Part shown: positions 26,037 to 36,363 of the stretch, piece after piece
Layout of the letters: the number at the start of each line of letters is the position of its first letter
Position numbering within the stretch: position 1 is the first letter of the stretch
Source of the DNA: Promethearchaeota archaeon
GTDB lineage: Archaea; Asgardarchaeota; Lokiarchaeia; Sigyniarchaeales; SOKP01
Direction: 5' to 3'
Assembly (NCBI GenBank): GCA_030603385.1
Contig: JAUVXW010000001.1
Location: 248,001-312,000 of the forward strand
Length of the DNA stretch: 64,000 bases
Program-made: the position numbers and the translations under genes
Notes under the pieces: generated by a model
What the model was told of the DNA's origin: nothing
The model's database searches: none
Seen by the model: the letters and a program-made list of their open reading frames with translations, nothing else

Positions 26037-26123
26037 ATGGGAGAGCAAATATTAATAAAACTCCCTAATAATGAACTTCGTATTATCTTAAATCGGTCCC
26101 TAAAAAAGAATACTAGACATTGA
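26037..26123 (+). CDS. Very short ORF, doubtful
   Basis: A 28-codon frame (MGEQILIKLPNNELRIILNR and on) between the TetR gene and uvrA. It resembles no family I know and has no clear ribosome site. It is listed only because the stretch is otherwise empty. Confidence 0.12.
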   Translation: MGEQILIKLPNNELRIILNRSLKKNTRH

Positions 26124-26268
26124 TTTCGATGATAATAATTTAAAAAATATATACCGAGTTTCTATATATTATTTTTTAATAGTTAATACAAGTGTAAGGT
26201 TTTAAAACATCTTAGAAAAACTTTTTTGATCCCCAGAATTAAGATATTTAAAAAGAAAATATTTAAAT

Positions 26269-29139
26269 ATGCCTGATTATATCGTCATTAAGGGCGCTAG
26301 ACAGAATAACTTAAAGAATATTGATGTAAAAATTCCACGCAATAAGCTTGTAGTTGTAACTGGCATTAGTGGGAGCGGAAAAAGTTCCTTAGTTCTTAAT
26401 ACCCTGTACGCGGAGGGACAGCGCAGATTTCTGGAATCATTATCAAGTTATGCGAGACAATTCTTGGGTGAAATGGATAAGCCAGATGTAGATTCAATTG
26501 AAGGATTGTCGCCTGCAATTGCAATAGAACAAAAGCCTCTTTCTAAAAATCCAAGGAGTACGGTAGGAACTGTCACAGAAATCCACGATTATTATAGGCT
26601 ATTATTTGCTAACGTTGGTGTCCCACATTGCCCCAATTGTGGAAAAGAAATAAGACCTCAGACACCACAACAAATTATTCAAATACTTCTAAGTTCTATT
26701 AAAGAAAATCAGAAATTTATAATTAAAGCCCCAGTTATAAGGGATCGAAAGGGGGAATATAAAGATCTTCTACAAGATTTAAGAAAGCAGGGATATGTAA
26801 GAGTAGAAGTAGATGGGATTCAATACACTTTAGATGAAGAGATAGTGATGAATAAGAATGTGAAGCATAATATCAATGTAGTCCTTGACAGGCTAGTGAT
26901 GAGAAAAGATATAAAGACAAGATTAGCTGATTCGATTGAAAACGCCTTAGATCTAGCAGAAGGATTAGTTATTATTGAGGTTATTGACGAAGGAGAACAG
27001 ACATATTCAGAACATCTTGCATGTATTGATTGTGGAATCTCTTTTCCTCAATTAGACCATAAAATGTTTTCATTTAATATCCCCCATGGAAGTTGCAGAT
27101 ATTGCAGTGGTTTAGGTACAGTTATGGAATTCGATTATGGATTAGTATTAGGAAACGATTTAACTGTACCACTTAACGACACTCCAATCAGAGACATTCC
27201 AGGATTTGGTTCTTTAACTGGATACTCTTGGCAAACTATAATGCAGGTAGCGAGCCATTATGGATTTAATGCTAATAAGACTCCATTGCAGGAAATTGAG
27301 CCGGAGATGTTACACAAACTATTGTTTGGTTCTGAAAATGAATCAATAAAACTTCATTTTGAAAGTAATGGAAATGATTATAGGAACCAAAATGGTGAAT
27401 TTAAATCCTCATGGGATGTTGTCAGACCTTTTGAGGGTATAATTCCAATATTGCATAGAAGATATATGGAGACTCGATCGGAATGGGCTCGGGAGGTCTA
27501 TGAAAATTTTATGAACCGGATAGCGTGTCCTCAATGTAAGGGAAAAAAATTAAAACCAGAGAGCTTAGCAGTAACTATTAATGATCTGAACATAGCACAA
27601 TTATCAGATTTACCCGTAAAGAAATCAACTAAATTTTTCAAATCATTACAGTTAAGTGAAACTGATAAAACCATAGCAAAAGAAATATTAAAAGAAATTA
27701 TGGATAGATTGTCTTTTTTAGAAAATGTAGGTTTAGATTACATTTCATTAAGCCGTCGCTCAGACACTTTATCTGTTGGAGAAGCAGAAAGAATAAGATT
27801 AGCAACTCAATTAGGTTCTAGTTTAGTAGGTGTATTATATGTATTAGATGAACCAAGCGTTGGTTTACATCAACGAGATATAGGTCGTTTAATAAATATG
27901 TTGAAAAAGTTAAGGGATTTAGGTAATACTGTTATTGTAGTTGAACATGATGAGGCAATAATGCAAAATGCAGATCATATTATCGACTTAGGGCCCTTAG
28001 CTGGTGAAAAAGGGGGTGAAATTGTAGCAGAGGGGCCAATGGAAAAAATAATTAAAGCTAATACTTTAACTGGAAGATATCTGTCAGGAAAGGAAAAAAT
28101 TGAAATACCTCAGAATCGACGTAAATCGAATAATGAATTTCTTCAAGTTATAGGAGCAAGAGAAAATAATCTGAAGAATATTAATGTGAAAATACCCTTA
28201 GGGCTATTTACATGTGTAACAGGCGTTTCAGGTGCTGGTAAGACTAGTTTGATTATCGATTGTCTCTATAAAGGATTACACAATCTTATAAATACACGTA
28301 GTTCAAAAATCAGGGAAGGGGATTTTGATACTATAGAAGGTTATGAAAAAATAGATAAAATGATTAATATTGACCAATCTCCTATAGGAAGAACTCCAAG
28401 ATCAGTTCCCTCAACATATACAAAAGCTTTAGATTACATTAGAGATATTTTTGCCCAATTACCTGAATCAAAAGAAAGAGGATATAAAAAAGGTAGATTT
28501 AGTTTCAACACTAAAGCAGGTCATTGTAAAAAGTGTAAGGGTACTGGATATATCCTAAAAGAAATGTACTTCTTACCTGATGTTTATATTAAATGTGATT
28601 TATGTAACGGAAAAAGATATAATGCAGAAACATTAGAAATTAAATACAGAGAGAAAACGATTTCAAATGTTTTAGAAATGACATTCAATCAAGCTTTAGA
28701 ATTTTTTGACAGCTTTCCGAAGTTAAAGAGAACTTTACAAACAGTAGTAGATGTAGGTTTAGGTTATTTAGAATTAGGTCAATCATCAACTACTCTGAGT
28801 GGTGGAGAATCCCAAAGATTAAAAATCGCAAGGGAATTAAGAAAAACTAGTACAGGAAATACTCTTTATATCTTAGATGAACCTACAACTGGATTACACA
28901 TGTATGATATTAAATTCTTATTAGATGTACTTCAAAAATTGGTTGATAAAGGTAACACAGTAGTTATTATTGAACATAACATGGATATAATAAAATCTGT
29001 TGATTATATTATAGATCTTGGACCTGAGGGTGGAGAAAAGGGTGGAGATATTGTTGTAACAGGCACTCCCGAAGAGATTATTAAAATAAATCATTCTTTT
29101 ACTGCTCAGTTTTTAAATAAATATCTAAATAACAAATAA
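26269..29139 (+). CDS. uvrA: Excinuclease ABC subunit A
   Basis: The damage-recognising ATPase of nucleotide excision repair, full length at 956 residues. Two ABC ATPase modules: Walker A GISGSGKSS near residue 32 and GVSGAGKTS near 652, signatures LSVGEAERIRLATQ near 502 and LSGGESQRLKIAR near 842. The zinc modules are present (CPNCGK near 123; CIDCG, then CRYCSGLG near 250-280; CKKCKGTGY, then CDLCNGKRY near 755-785). It stands 20 kb from uvrB, which is followed only by a uvrA stub, so the gene has apparently moved. uvrC is not in the window. Confidence 0.97.
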   Translation: MPDYIVIKGARQNNLKNIDVKIPRNKLVVVTGISGSGKSSLVLNTLYAEGQRRFLESLSSYARQFLGEMDKPDVDSIEGLSPAIAIEQKPLSKNPRSTVGTVTEIHDYYRLLFANVGVPHCPNCGKEIRPQTPQQIIQILLSSIKENQKFIIKAPVIRDRKGEYKDLLQDLRKQGYVRVEVDGIQYTLDEEIVMNKNVKHNINVVLDRLVMRKDIKTRLADSIENALDLAEGLVIIEVIDEGEQTYSEHLACIDCGISFPQLDHKMFSFNIPHGSCRYCSGLGTVMEFDYGLVLGNDLTVPLNDTPIRDIPGFGSLTGYSWQTIMQVASHYGFNANKTPLQEIEPEMLHKLLFGSENESIKLHFESNGNDYRNQNGEFKSSWDVVRPFEGIIPILHRRYMETRSEWAREVYENFMNRIACPQCKGKKLKPESLAVTINDLNIAQLSDLPVKKSTKFFKSLQLSETDKTIAKEILKEIMDRLSFLENVGLDYISLSRRSDTLSVGEAERIRLATQLGSSLVGVLYVLDEPSVGLHQRDIGRLINMLKKLRDLGNTVIVVEHDEAIMQNADHIIDLGPLAGEKGGEIVAEGPMEKIIKANTLTGRYLSGKEKIEIPQNRRKSNNEFLQVIGARENNLKNINVKIPLGLFTCVTGVSGAGKTSLIIDCLYKGLHNLINTRSSKIREGDFDTIEGYEKIDKMINIDQSPIGRTPRSVPSTYTKALDYIRDIFAQLPESKERGYKKGRFSFNTKAGHCKKCKGTGYILKEMYFLPDVYIKCDLCNGKRYNAETLEIKYREKTISNVLEMTFNQALEFFDSFPKLKRTLQTVVDVGLGYLELGQSSTTLSGGESQRLKIARELRKTSTGNTLYILDEPTTGLHMYDIKFLLDVLQKLVDKGNTVVIIEHNMDIIKSVDYIIDLGPEGGEKGGDIVVTGTPEEIIKINHSFTAQFLNKYLNNK

Positions 29140-29228
29140 CTTTTAAAACTAAACTTAAACATAATTCAATATTCATGTAAGTATTCATTAAATAATTTTT
29201 AATAATTTATTGAGATTCGTGGTATTGC

Positions 29229-31034
29229 ATGGCAGAAGTTGAGAGCAAGATAATTAGGGCACCAATTGTATGCATTTTGGGTCATATAGATCATGGTAAA
29301 ACAACTATTCTTGATTATATTAGAGGAACAATAGTTCAACAAAGAGAAGCCGCAGGAATTACTCAACATATAGGTGCTTCTTATTTTCCCATAGAAGATA
29401 TTAAAGAATTTTTAAAGAAATCTAAACAAGAATTCGCAGAAAAAGAATTTAAACTTCCAGGTATATTAGTAATCGATACCCCAGGTCACGCAGCCTTTTT
29501 AAATTTACGACGTCGCGGTGGTGCGGTAGCAGACATAGCTATCTTAGTAATTGATGTGACTGCTGGTACTATGCCAATAACCTGGGAATCTGTGAGAATT
29601 TTAAGAGATAGAAAAACACCTTTTGTGATAGCAGCAAATAAAATTGATAGAATCTCTGGTTGGAAGTCTCAAAAAGATGCGGATTTTTTAGATTCATACA
29701 ACAGTCAAAAACCTCATGTAAAAGATTTCTTAGATGAGAAAATTCTGCAAATTATGGGAAATTTTTTGGAAGAGGGATTTAAGGGAATAGAGAGGTACGA
29801 CAAAATTAAGGATTTTACCAAGCAGGTGGCTATTGTGCCTACAAGTGGTAAAACTGGTGAGGGAATATCCACCTTATTGTTGGTATTAATGGGATTGGTT
29901 CAACAATATCTAACGAAAAATTTGAAATTTTCAGAAGGACCTGCTAAAGGTGTGGTTTTGGAAGTTAAAAAGGAGAAAGGACAGGGTAAAACCATGGACG
30001 TCTTAATCTATGATGGTGTTATTAATAAGGGAGATGAATTTATCGTTGGGGGTTTAGAAAAACCAATTAAATCAAAAGTAAGAGCGTTATTAATTCCAAA
30101 GCCATTAGATGAGATAAGAGATCCTAGACAAAAATTTGATTCAGTTGAGTTAGTAGCAGCAGCGGCAGGTATTAAAATACTTTCACCAAATATAGATGAT
30201 GTTGTAGCTGGATCCCCTTTTAGGGGAATCGGAGATCCTTCTGAAGAATCTAATATATACAAAGAAGTTGAATCTGAAGTAGAGAGCATTCGTATTAAAA
30301 CTGACAAAGCTGGTGTTGTCTTAAAAGCAGATACTTTAGGATCTCTTGAAGCTTTAGAAAATCATTTTACTAAGAATGGTGTGAAAATCAGCATTGCTGA
30401 TGTAGGACCAATAAAAAAAGAGGATATAATGAATGCTAATATTGTAAAGGAATTTGACCCTTACTCTGCGGCCGTGCTTGGATTTAATGTCCCAATACTT
30501 CCTGAAGCAAAAGAGCAAGCATTTATTGATAACATCCGGATTTTTACTAATAATGTAATATATCGATTATTAGAGGATTATATAGAATATGCTGAAATAC
30601 GAAAAGCCGAAGATACTGCTAAAGGGTTAAGTGAATTAATCTTACCTGCTAAATTAAAAATGTTTCCTGATTATATATTTAGGAATTCAGATCCCGCAGT
30701 ATTTGGTGTTAAAGTTGAAGCAGGTACCTTATATCCTAAAGTCCCTTTAATAACTGATGAGGGTAAGAAAGTAAGGAGAATTCATCAAATACAAGATAAA
30801 GGAGAAACATTAGAAAAGGCAGAAAAAGATACCGAGGTCGCAATTTCAATTCGGGGTATTGAAATAGGAAGAGAAATTGGAAAAGATGAAACCTTATTTG
30901 TGAATGTCCCTGAGTCCCACGTAAGACAATTAATGGGAAAATTTCTAGATGAATTAACTACAGATCAAAAACAAGTTCTAAGAGAATTCATCTCTTTAAT
31001 GCGTAAAACAATTAATCCTTGGTGGGGGATGTAA
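29229..31034 (+). CDS. infB: Translation initiation factor aIF5B (IF-2 family)
   Basis: A ribosome-dependent GTPase for subunit joining. It has the archaeal/eukaryal length (601 residues) and lacks the bacterial N-terminal extension. G1 GHIDHGKTT at residues 18-26, G2 with GITQHIGA near 43, G3 DTPGHAAF near 82, G4 NKID near 137. Domains II-IV follow (GPAKGVVLEVKKEKGQG; the domain III segment VVLKADTLGSLEAL). The C-terminus ends close to the ribosome-binding helix. No intein is present. The CCA transferase gene starts 8 bases past the stop, or overlaps if a TTG start is used. Confidence 0.97.
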   Translation: MAEVESKIIRAPIVCILGHIDHGKTTILDYIRGTIVQQREAAGITQHIGASYFPIEDIKEFLKKSKQEFAEKEFKLPGILVIDTPGHAAFLNLRRRGGAVADIAILVIDVTAGTMPITWESVRILRDRKTPFVIAANKIDRISGWKSQKDADFLDSYNSQKPHVKDFLDEKILQIMGNFLEEGFKGIERYDKIKDFTKQVAIVPTSGKTGEGISTLLLVLMGLVQQYLTKNLKFSEGPAKGVVLEVKKEKGQGKTMDVLIYDGVINKGDEFIVGGLEKPIKSKVRALLIPKPLDEIRDPRQKFDSVELVAAAAGIKILSPNIDDVVAGSPFRGIGDPSEESNIYKEVESEVESIRIKTDKAGVVLKADTLGSLEALENHFTKNGVKISIADVGPIKKEDIMNANIVKEFDPYSAAVLGFNVPILPEAKEQAFIDNIRIFTNNVIYRLLEDYIEYAEIRKAEDTAKGLSELILPAKLKMFPDYIFRNSDPAVFGVKVEAGTLYPKVPLITDEGKKVRRIHQIQDKGETLEKAEKDTEVAISIRGIEIGREIGKDETLFVNVPESHVRQLMGKFLDELTTDQKQVLREFISLMRKTINPWWGM

Positions 31035-31042
31035 TCCACTTA

Positions 31043-32500
31043 ATGACATTAAATGATGAACTTTTTGCAGAAATATTAAAGGAAATTACTCCAACTCAAA
31101 AAGAAATTGCTTTAATTAAAACTATTACTGAGAAATTAAAATTATTATTGAATGAAAAAGTAAAAGAATTAGATATTAATTATACAAAGATTGAACCTCA
31201 AGGCTCAACAGGAATCAAACAGACACAATTAAAAGATGATTTTGATATTGATCTCTTTATCGGATTAGATTATAAAGATTTTGAACCAAAATATAGGGGA
31301 TTAAGCAAGAATAAATTAAAAAAAGAGTCAAAAAAAGATTTTTTAGGCTTATGTAATAATTGGATAATCCCAAGTTTAACTTTGAAAGAATTTCACAATC
31401 CTCGGTTATTGTATGCAGAACACCCTTATGTAACAGTTGATTTTTATTTAAATGGTGTAGAAATAAAGATTGATATAGTCCTTTATTTTGATTTAGATGA
31501 AGAAAGAATTAAACAGGAAGGTCCTATAACTGCCGTTGATCGTTCTCCTTGGCATGGGCGTTTTGTAAGAGAGAATCTATCTAAAGATCAAAAAAATGAT
31601 GTTCGCCTTTTAAAACAATTTTTTAAATCAAATCATAGCTATGGGGATAAAAGCTCTGTAGGTAAGGTGGGTTTTATAGGGTATAGCTCAGAACTACTTA
31701 TTTATTATTTTGGCAATATAACTAATCTTTTTAAAAATTTTGATAATTTACCTTCGAATCCATTAGATTATTATAAGAGAAGTGTGAAAGATATACAAAA
31801 AATTTTACACTTTCAAAATGATTATTTAATTATCGTAGATCCTATTGATAAAAACAGAAATGTCGGATCAGCTATATCAGAAAAAGCATATAAATATTGT
31901 AATTATAGAATCAGTGAATTTTTAAAAAAACCGAATAAAGATTTTTTTAAGATAAATCCCATTGCAGAAGCAGATTTACAAGATTTAAACGATCCCATTC
32001 TCTCAAATACATATATCGTAGAGTTAAAAAATTGCGAAAAGGAAATACATTATACAATAAATAGAGATAAATTATATTCATTAGGGGAAAGCATTGTGGT
32101 TAATGGAGAAAAAGAGTTCACTCATGCAGAGAGATTTGGTAATATTATTTTTGAACTATATTTTGAAGATGAAATTGATGAATACAACATAGCAATTTAT
32201 TGCGAAAATCCAGACATTTCCCAAACTTATATTCGTAAAGGTCCTCCAATTAAAGAATCCTTTCATGCAGACAATTTCAAAAAAAAAAATCCAAAGCATT
32301 TTGAAAGAAATGGATATTTATGGGTAGAAACTCGTAGAGGATTTAATAATTTCCTTAAATTCCTAAAATATTTCATTAAAAGTAAAATCACAGATAACTT
32401 TGAAGTACTTAATATTTCTAAATCCTTCAATACAAAAACATCCTCAGGAAAAAAAACAATAACCATTCTTACCGAAATGGTTTTACCATTTTATATTTAA
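31043..32500 (+). CDS. cca: CCA tRNA nucleotidyltransferase, archaeal class I
   Basis: It adds or repairs the 3' CCA of tRNAs. The nucleotidyltransferase motif GSTGIKQTQLKDDFDIDLF lies near residues 52-70 and supplies the catalytic aspartates. The central and tail domains match the archaeal family (SPWHGRFVRENL, then VRLLKQFFKSNHSYG and GFIGYSSELLIYYFG). I chose the ATG at 31043 over an in-frame TTG at 31019, which would overlap aIF5B. It lies 8 bases behind aIF5B, so the two are probably one transcript. Confidence 0.93.
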   Translation: MTLNDELFAEILKEITPTQKEIALIKTITEKLKLLLNEKVKELDINYTKIEPQGSTGIKQTQLKDDFDIDLFIGLDYKDFEPKYRGLSKNKLKKESKKDFLGLCNNWIIPSLTLKEFHNPRLLYAEHPYVTVDFYLNGVEIKIDIVLYFDLDEERIKQEGPITAVDRSPWHGRFVRENLSKDQKNDVRLLKQFFKSNHSYGDKSSVGKVGFIGYSSELLIYYFGNITNLFKNFDNLPSNPLDYYKRSVKDIQKILHFQNDYLIIVDPIDKNRNVGSAISEKAYKYCNYRISEFLKKPNKDFFKINPIAEADLQDLNDPILSNTYIVELKNCEKEIHYTINRDKLYSLGESIVVNGEKEFTHAERFGNIIFELYFEDEIDEYNIAIYCENPDISQTYIRKGPPIKESFHADNFKKKNPKHFERNGYLWVETRRGFNNFLKFLKYFIKSKITDNFEVLNISKSFNTKTSSGKKTITILTEMVLPFYI

Positions 32501-32503
32501 AGT

Positions 32504-33835
32504 TTAATGAGTTTCAGGGATTAATATAATAATATTAGTTCCTTTCTTATAATCTCCTTTAACTCTATCTTCAGCCCATACTTTGCCATTGAAACTTTGA
32601 ACTACTTCTCTTACAAGTAATAATCCCAACCCAATTCTCTTAAAACTTCTGGGTTTCTCATAAATGTTATAAAAAATATTTTCTTTCATTTTATCTGGCA
32701 TTCCAATGCCGTTATCCATTAAATCCATTCTTACATAATTAATTCCTTCTTTCTGTTCCAGATTAATTTTTACGATAACCTCTACTTCATGATTATCGTT
32801 ATAGCGAACTGAATTATTTAAAACTATTCGGAAAACATCAGATAAAATTTCACTCGCCTTTACTATATATGTTTCTTCCTTGGAATCGAAAGTAATATTA
32901 ATTTTCCTATCGGGAAATCTGGTTTTCACATATTCTATAGCATTTCCTAAGACTTCATTCAAGTGTATGGGGGTGTTTTTAATTTTCCCTATTTCTAGAT
33001 CTGAGAGTTTTCTTACATTAACTCCCAGTTCTGCGCCCCTGTTTACTTGAGTTTTTGCAAGGCTTAACAATTCTTTAATACTCTCTTCAATATTATGCTT
33101 AACACATTCCTGAGAAAGAATTTCTAAAGAGAATTCTAAATTTTGAAGTATGTTATTAATATCATGCACAAAGAGATCTTTATAGAATTCTGCTCTATTG
33201 TATGCTAACCTATATTTACTTTCAGATCTTACTATTCTGTCCTCAATAACAGCAACAACACCAGTAATAAGCATCACAGTAGCCATAACTACTCTAGAGA
33301 ATTCTAATAATTCATCTGCTCCGGGATACCCTTGATCTCTAAGTATGCTTGCGATTACTTGTAATAATCCAGTACTCAAAATGAAACACATAAATGCATG
33401 AGTTGGCGTTTTCTTTTTTAAATATATTCTAATACTCAAGAATATCGCAATAAGTAATAAAAATGCAATTGTTATTTGTAATCCTAGTAGAGTCATTTGT
33501 TGCTGAAAAAATAATAAAATCATTGGAGCTACTGCTTTCTGAGCGGTTTTTGAAAAGGTTCTATAATATTCATGAGACACGGCAATAATAAATAGTATGA
33601 CACTTAAAGCTGCAAAACTAATACGCATTACTTCAAAAGTATCATATTGTTCTTGAGAAAATAATCTAAAACCTTCAGATAATGTTGCTGAAATATATGC
33701 GAAAAGCCATGAAAATAAATCCCTCCTTTTAAGACATACCCATGCAAAAATTAATGTAGCTACGAATATGACAACAGTTGTCGATAAATTCATTACAAAA
33801 TATTCTTTCAACTCTAAAACCTTAACCCTTTTCAA
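32504..33835 (-). CDS. Membrane sensor histidine kinase
   Basis: A 443-residue protein. The first 200 residues hold about seven hydrophobic segments. A kinase core follows: phospho-acceptor H in FVHDINNILQ near residue 224, N-box VLNNSVRYND near 340, G1 box DNGIGMPD near 375 and G2 box GLGLLLVREVV near 402. No response-regulator gene is adjacent, so its partner is unknown. It overlaps nothing but ends 3 bases from the convergent cca stop. Confidence 0.88.
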   Translation of the reverse strand: MKRVKVLELKEYFVMNLSTTVVIFVATLIFAWVCLKRRDLFSWLFAYISATLSEGFRLFSQEQYDTFEVMRISFAALSVILFIIAVSHEYYRTFSKTAQKAVAPMILLFFQQQMTLLGLQITIAFLLLIAIFLSIRIYLKKKTPTHAFMCFILSTGLLQVIASILRDQGYPGADELLEFSRVVMATVMLITGVVAVIEDRIVRSESKYRLAYNRAEFYKDLFVHDINNILQNLEFSLEILSQECVKHNIEESIKELLSLAKTQVNRGAELGVNVRKLSDLEIGKIKNTPIHLNEVLGNAIEYVKTRFPDRKINITFDSKEETYIVKASEILSDVFRIVLNNSVRYNDNHEVEVIVKINLEQKEGINYVRMDLMDNGIGMPDKMKENIFYNIYEKPRSFKRIGLGLLLVREVVQSFNGKVWAEDRVKGDYKKGTNIIILIPETH

Positions 33836-34008
33836 ATTTAATGATTAAAATATTAATAGAGTTGACTATTTTAAATCTACCCTTATGTTAAAATCGTGAG
33901 AAATCCTTAAAGATTAACAGTTTATAGCTTAAATTCATAAAATTTTTATGATTTCACGTATTCTATACTTCAATTATAACAACAAAATTTGAACAAAGTG
34001 AATTAATC

Positions 34009-36261
34009 ATGGTTAAAGTTAAAAATCCAGAGGAGATCGCTCAACTGGTGACTTCTGGCTCATATGAGAAGAAACGTATATTCTCGATTACGGCACACAT
34101 AGATCACGGAAAGACAACCGCTACAGATTACCTGTTAAGGCGTGCAGGACTTATGCGCCCTGAAGATGCTGGTCAACTTCAAATGACAGACTCAGATGAA
34201 GAAGAGCAAGAGAGAGGAATAACGATATTTACAAGTGTAGTTCTCCTTGCATTTAATGACACTAGGAAGCCAGATGACCCTGAACCCTATATCATCCAGT
34301 TAAATGATACTCCTGGTCATATTAGTTTTACCGGGGAGGTGTCACGGGCTCTCAGAGGTAGCGATGGTGCTATAATTTTAGTCGATGCTCTTGAGGGTGT
34401 AATGACTCAGACAGAAACCAATATTCGCTTATCTGTAGGTGAGGAATTTTGTAAACCTGTTTTATTTATTAACAAGGTTGACAGACTCATTAGTGAACTT
34501 AAATTAAGTCCTCAAGATACTTTTGCTAAAATAGATAAAATTACACGCGAAGTTAATGAGCTTATAAAAAAAGTGCGACCTGAAGGTTCGGGTTGGACAA
34601 TTGATTTTGCTAAAAATTCCGTTGCTGTAGGTTCAGCAAAACATGGCTGGGGTTTTACTTATGAAATTTTAATTGAAAAAGGTATGAAACCTCAAGATGT
34701 TTTCGCTAAATATAACGAAGGAGATATAGAATGGTTAAGAGATAATTTACCATTAGACGAGCCTATGTTGAGGATGATTGTTGATCATCTACCTGATCCT
34801 GTTAGTGCTGCTAAATACAGAATACCCCATATATGGGGAGGTGACTTAAATTCTGAAATTGGACAATCTCTTGTGAAGAGTGACCCAAATGGACCCCTTT
34901 ACGGGATGATTACAAAAATCTTTTTGGACCCTAAGAGGAATTATCAAGCAACACTTATTGGCCGTGTTTTTTCAGGAACATTTGACCAATCTGATTCAAT
35001 CTATTTGCTCAACAGTGATTCAAGCAATCGAGTGAAAAGACTCGGCGTTATGGAGATAACTGATCTTCTGGATATTCCTAGAATCCCTGCTGGAAACCTA
35101 TTTGCATTATTTGGTTTTGTATGCCCTGCTGGGGAAACATTTATGCTCACAAGCGAAGTTCCCAAAGATAAAGAAGAAAGGAAAAAGTTGCACCCCTTCG
35201 AAAAAATTCATTATGCATGTGAGGCTGTTGTGTCAAGAAGTCTCAAACCAAAGGATCCACACGAAATCGATAAATTAGATGAAGTAGTAGGAAAATGGCT
35301 TAAAGCGAATCCAGAAGCAGAATATCGAAGAGACGATGAATCTGGTGAATTTATACTAAGTGGTATTGATCCTCTCCAAATCGAAATCTTAACTAAAAGG
35401 ATTAATAAGCAAGTACCAATTTACATTGGAGAACCAATTATCATTTATAGAGAAAAAATTACAAAAAAGAGTCCTGACTATTATACAAAATCCGCAAATA
35501 CTCATAATCGTATTTTACTGCACATAGAACCATTGGACGAGACTACAGAAAGATTAATCGAAACTGGGAAAGTTAATGATTTACAAAATGATAAGGATAG
35601 AGCTCAGATTCTCAGAGAAGATGCGGGATGGGATGCAAAGGAAGCAAGACGTATAGTTGATGTTTATCATGGAAGCCTTCTTGTTAACGGTACTTCTGGA
35701 TTACAAAGATTTGATCGTGTCAAATCTTATTTGAGTGCTGCCTTTAGAGATTGGCTTGGTAATTGTATTATAGCAAAAGAGCCTGCTGCTGGCATGAAAG
35801 TAGTTTTTACAGATATGACTATCCATGAGGATCCTCGGCATACGCAGTATGGCCAGATTGCTGGAATGGAATTTTCTGCTCTATCTTTGGCTATGTTAGA
35901 TGCAGACCCTCATCTATATGAACCAGTTCAGAAAATAGATATAAAAACACCACAAGGAACTGAGGGAAGCGTCACCTCGATCATAAACAAGCGTCGTGGT
36001 CGAATAACAAACGTCATTCCTGAGGGTGAATACGTGAGAATTCAAGGTCAGATACCCGCAGCCGAGACAATTGGAATTGCTGATGATATTAGAGGCTCAA
36101 CCCAGGGAAGAGCATTTTTCGGTTATGAATTCAAGGGTTTCGAAAAGGTTCCTGCTTCTTTAGAAGAAGACCTCATTATGGAAATCAGAAAACGCAAAGG
36201 CATGCCATTGGAAATGCCAAGTCGAAGAAGCTGGGAACGCTTTATTTACAAACGTACCTAG
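34009..36261 (+). CDS. fusA: Elongation factor 2 (aEF-2 or paralogue) with altered diphthamide loop
   Basis: A 750-residue ribosomal translocation GTPase. G1 AHIDHGKTT at residues 28-36, DEEEQERGITI near 64, G3 DTPGH near 102, G4 NKVD near 157. Domains II to V are all recognisable. In domain IV the usual HEDAIHRG-type loop reads IHEDPRHTQYGQ. The histidine that would become diphthamide (H611) is kept, but the following R-G-G is T-Q-Y. Asgard archaea are known to include lineages lacking diphthamide synthesis and lineages with an EF-2 paralogue, so this may be either the sole, unmodified EF-2 or a paralogue. Confidence 0.93.
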   Translation: MVKVKNPEEIAQLVTSGSYEKKRIFSITAHIDHGKTTATDYLLRRAGLMRPEDAGQLQMTDSDEEEQERGITIFTSVVLLAFNDTRKPDDPEPYIIQLNDTPGHISFTGEVSRALRGSDGAIILVDALEGVMTQTETNIRLSVGEEFCKPVLFINKVDRLISELKLSPQDTFAKIDKITREVNELIKKVRPEGSGWTIDFAKNSVAVGSAKHGWGFTYEILIEKGMKPQDVFAKYNEGDIEWLRDNLPLDEPMLRMIVDHLPDPVSAAKYRIPHIWGGDLNSEIGQSLVKSDPNGPLYGMITKIFLDPKRNYQATLIGRVFSGTFDQSDSIYLLNSDSSNRVKRLGVMEITDLLDIPRIPAGNLFALFGFVCPAGETFMLTSEVPKDKEERKKLHPFEKIHYACEAVVSRSLKPKDPHEIDKLDEVVGKWLKANPEAEYRRDDESGEFILSGIDPLQIEILTKRINKQVPIYIGEPIIIYREKITKKSPDYYTKSANTHNRILLHIEPLDETTERLIETGKVNDLQNDKDRAQILREDAGWDAKEARRIVDVYHGSLLVNGTSGLQRFDRVKSYLSAAFRDWLGNCIIAKEPAAGMKVVFTDMTIHEDPRHTQYGQIAGMEFSALSLAMLDADPHLYEPVQKIDIKTPQGTEGSVTSIINKRRGRITNVIPEGEYVRIQGQIPAAETIGIADDIRGSTQGRAFFGYEFKGFEKVPASLEEDLIMEIRKRKGMPLEMPSRRSWERFIYKRT

Positions 36262-36270
36262 TATTTTATA

Positions 36271-36281
36271 TTTTTTTTTTT
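36271..36281 (+). terminator. T-tract after EF-2
   Basis: Eleven consecutive T, 10 bases past the EF-2 stop. Confidence 0.55.
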
Positions 36282-36363
36282 AAAATTAATATTTTAGGCT
36301 TTAATTTAGATTTAATTGGATAGATTCAATATCTCCAAATGTTCAAAACAAAATATATTAAAT

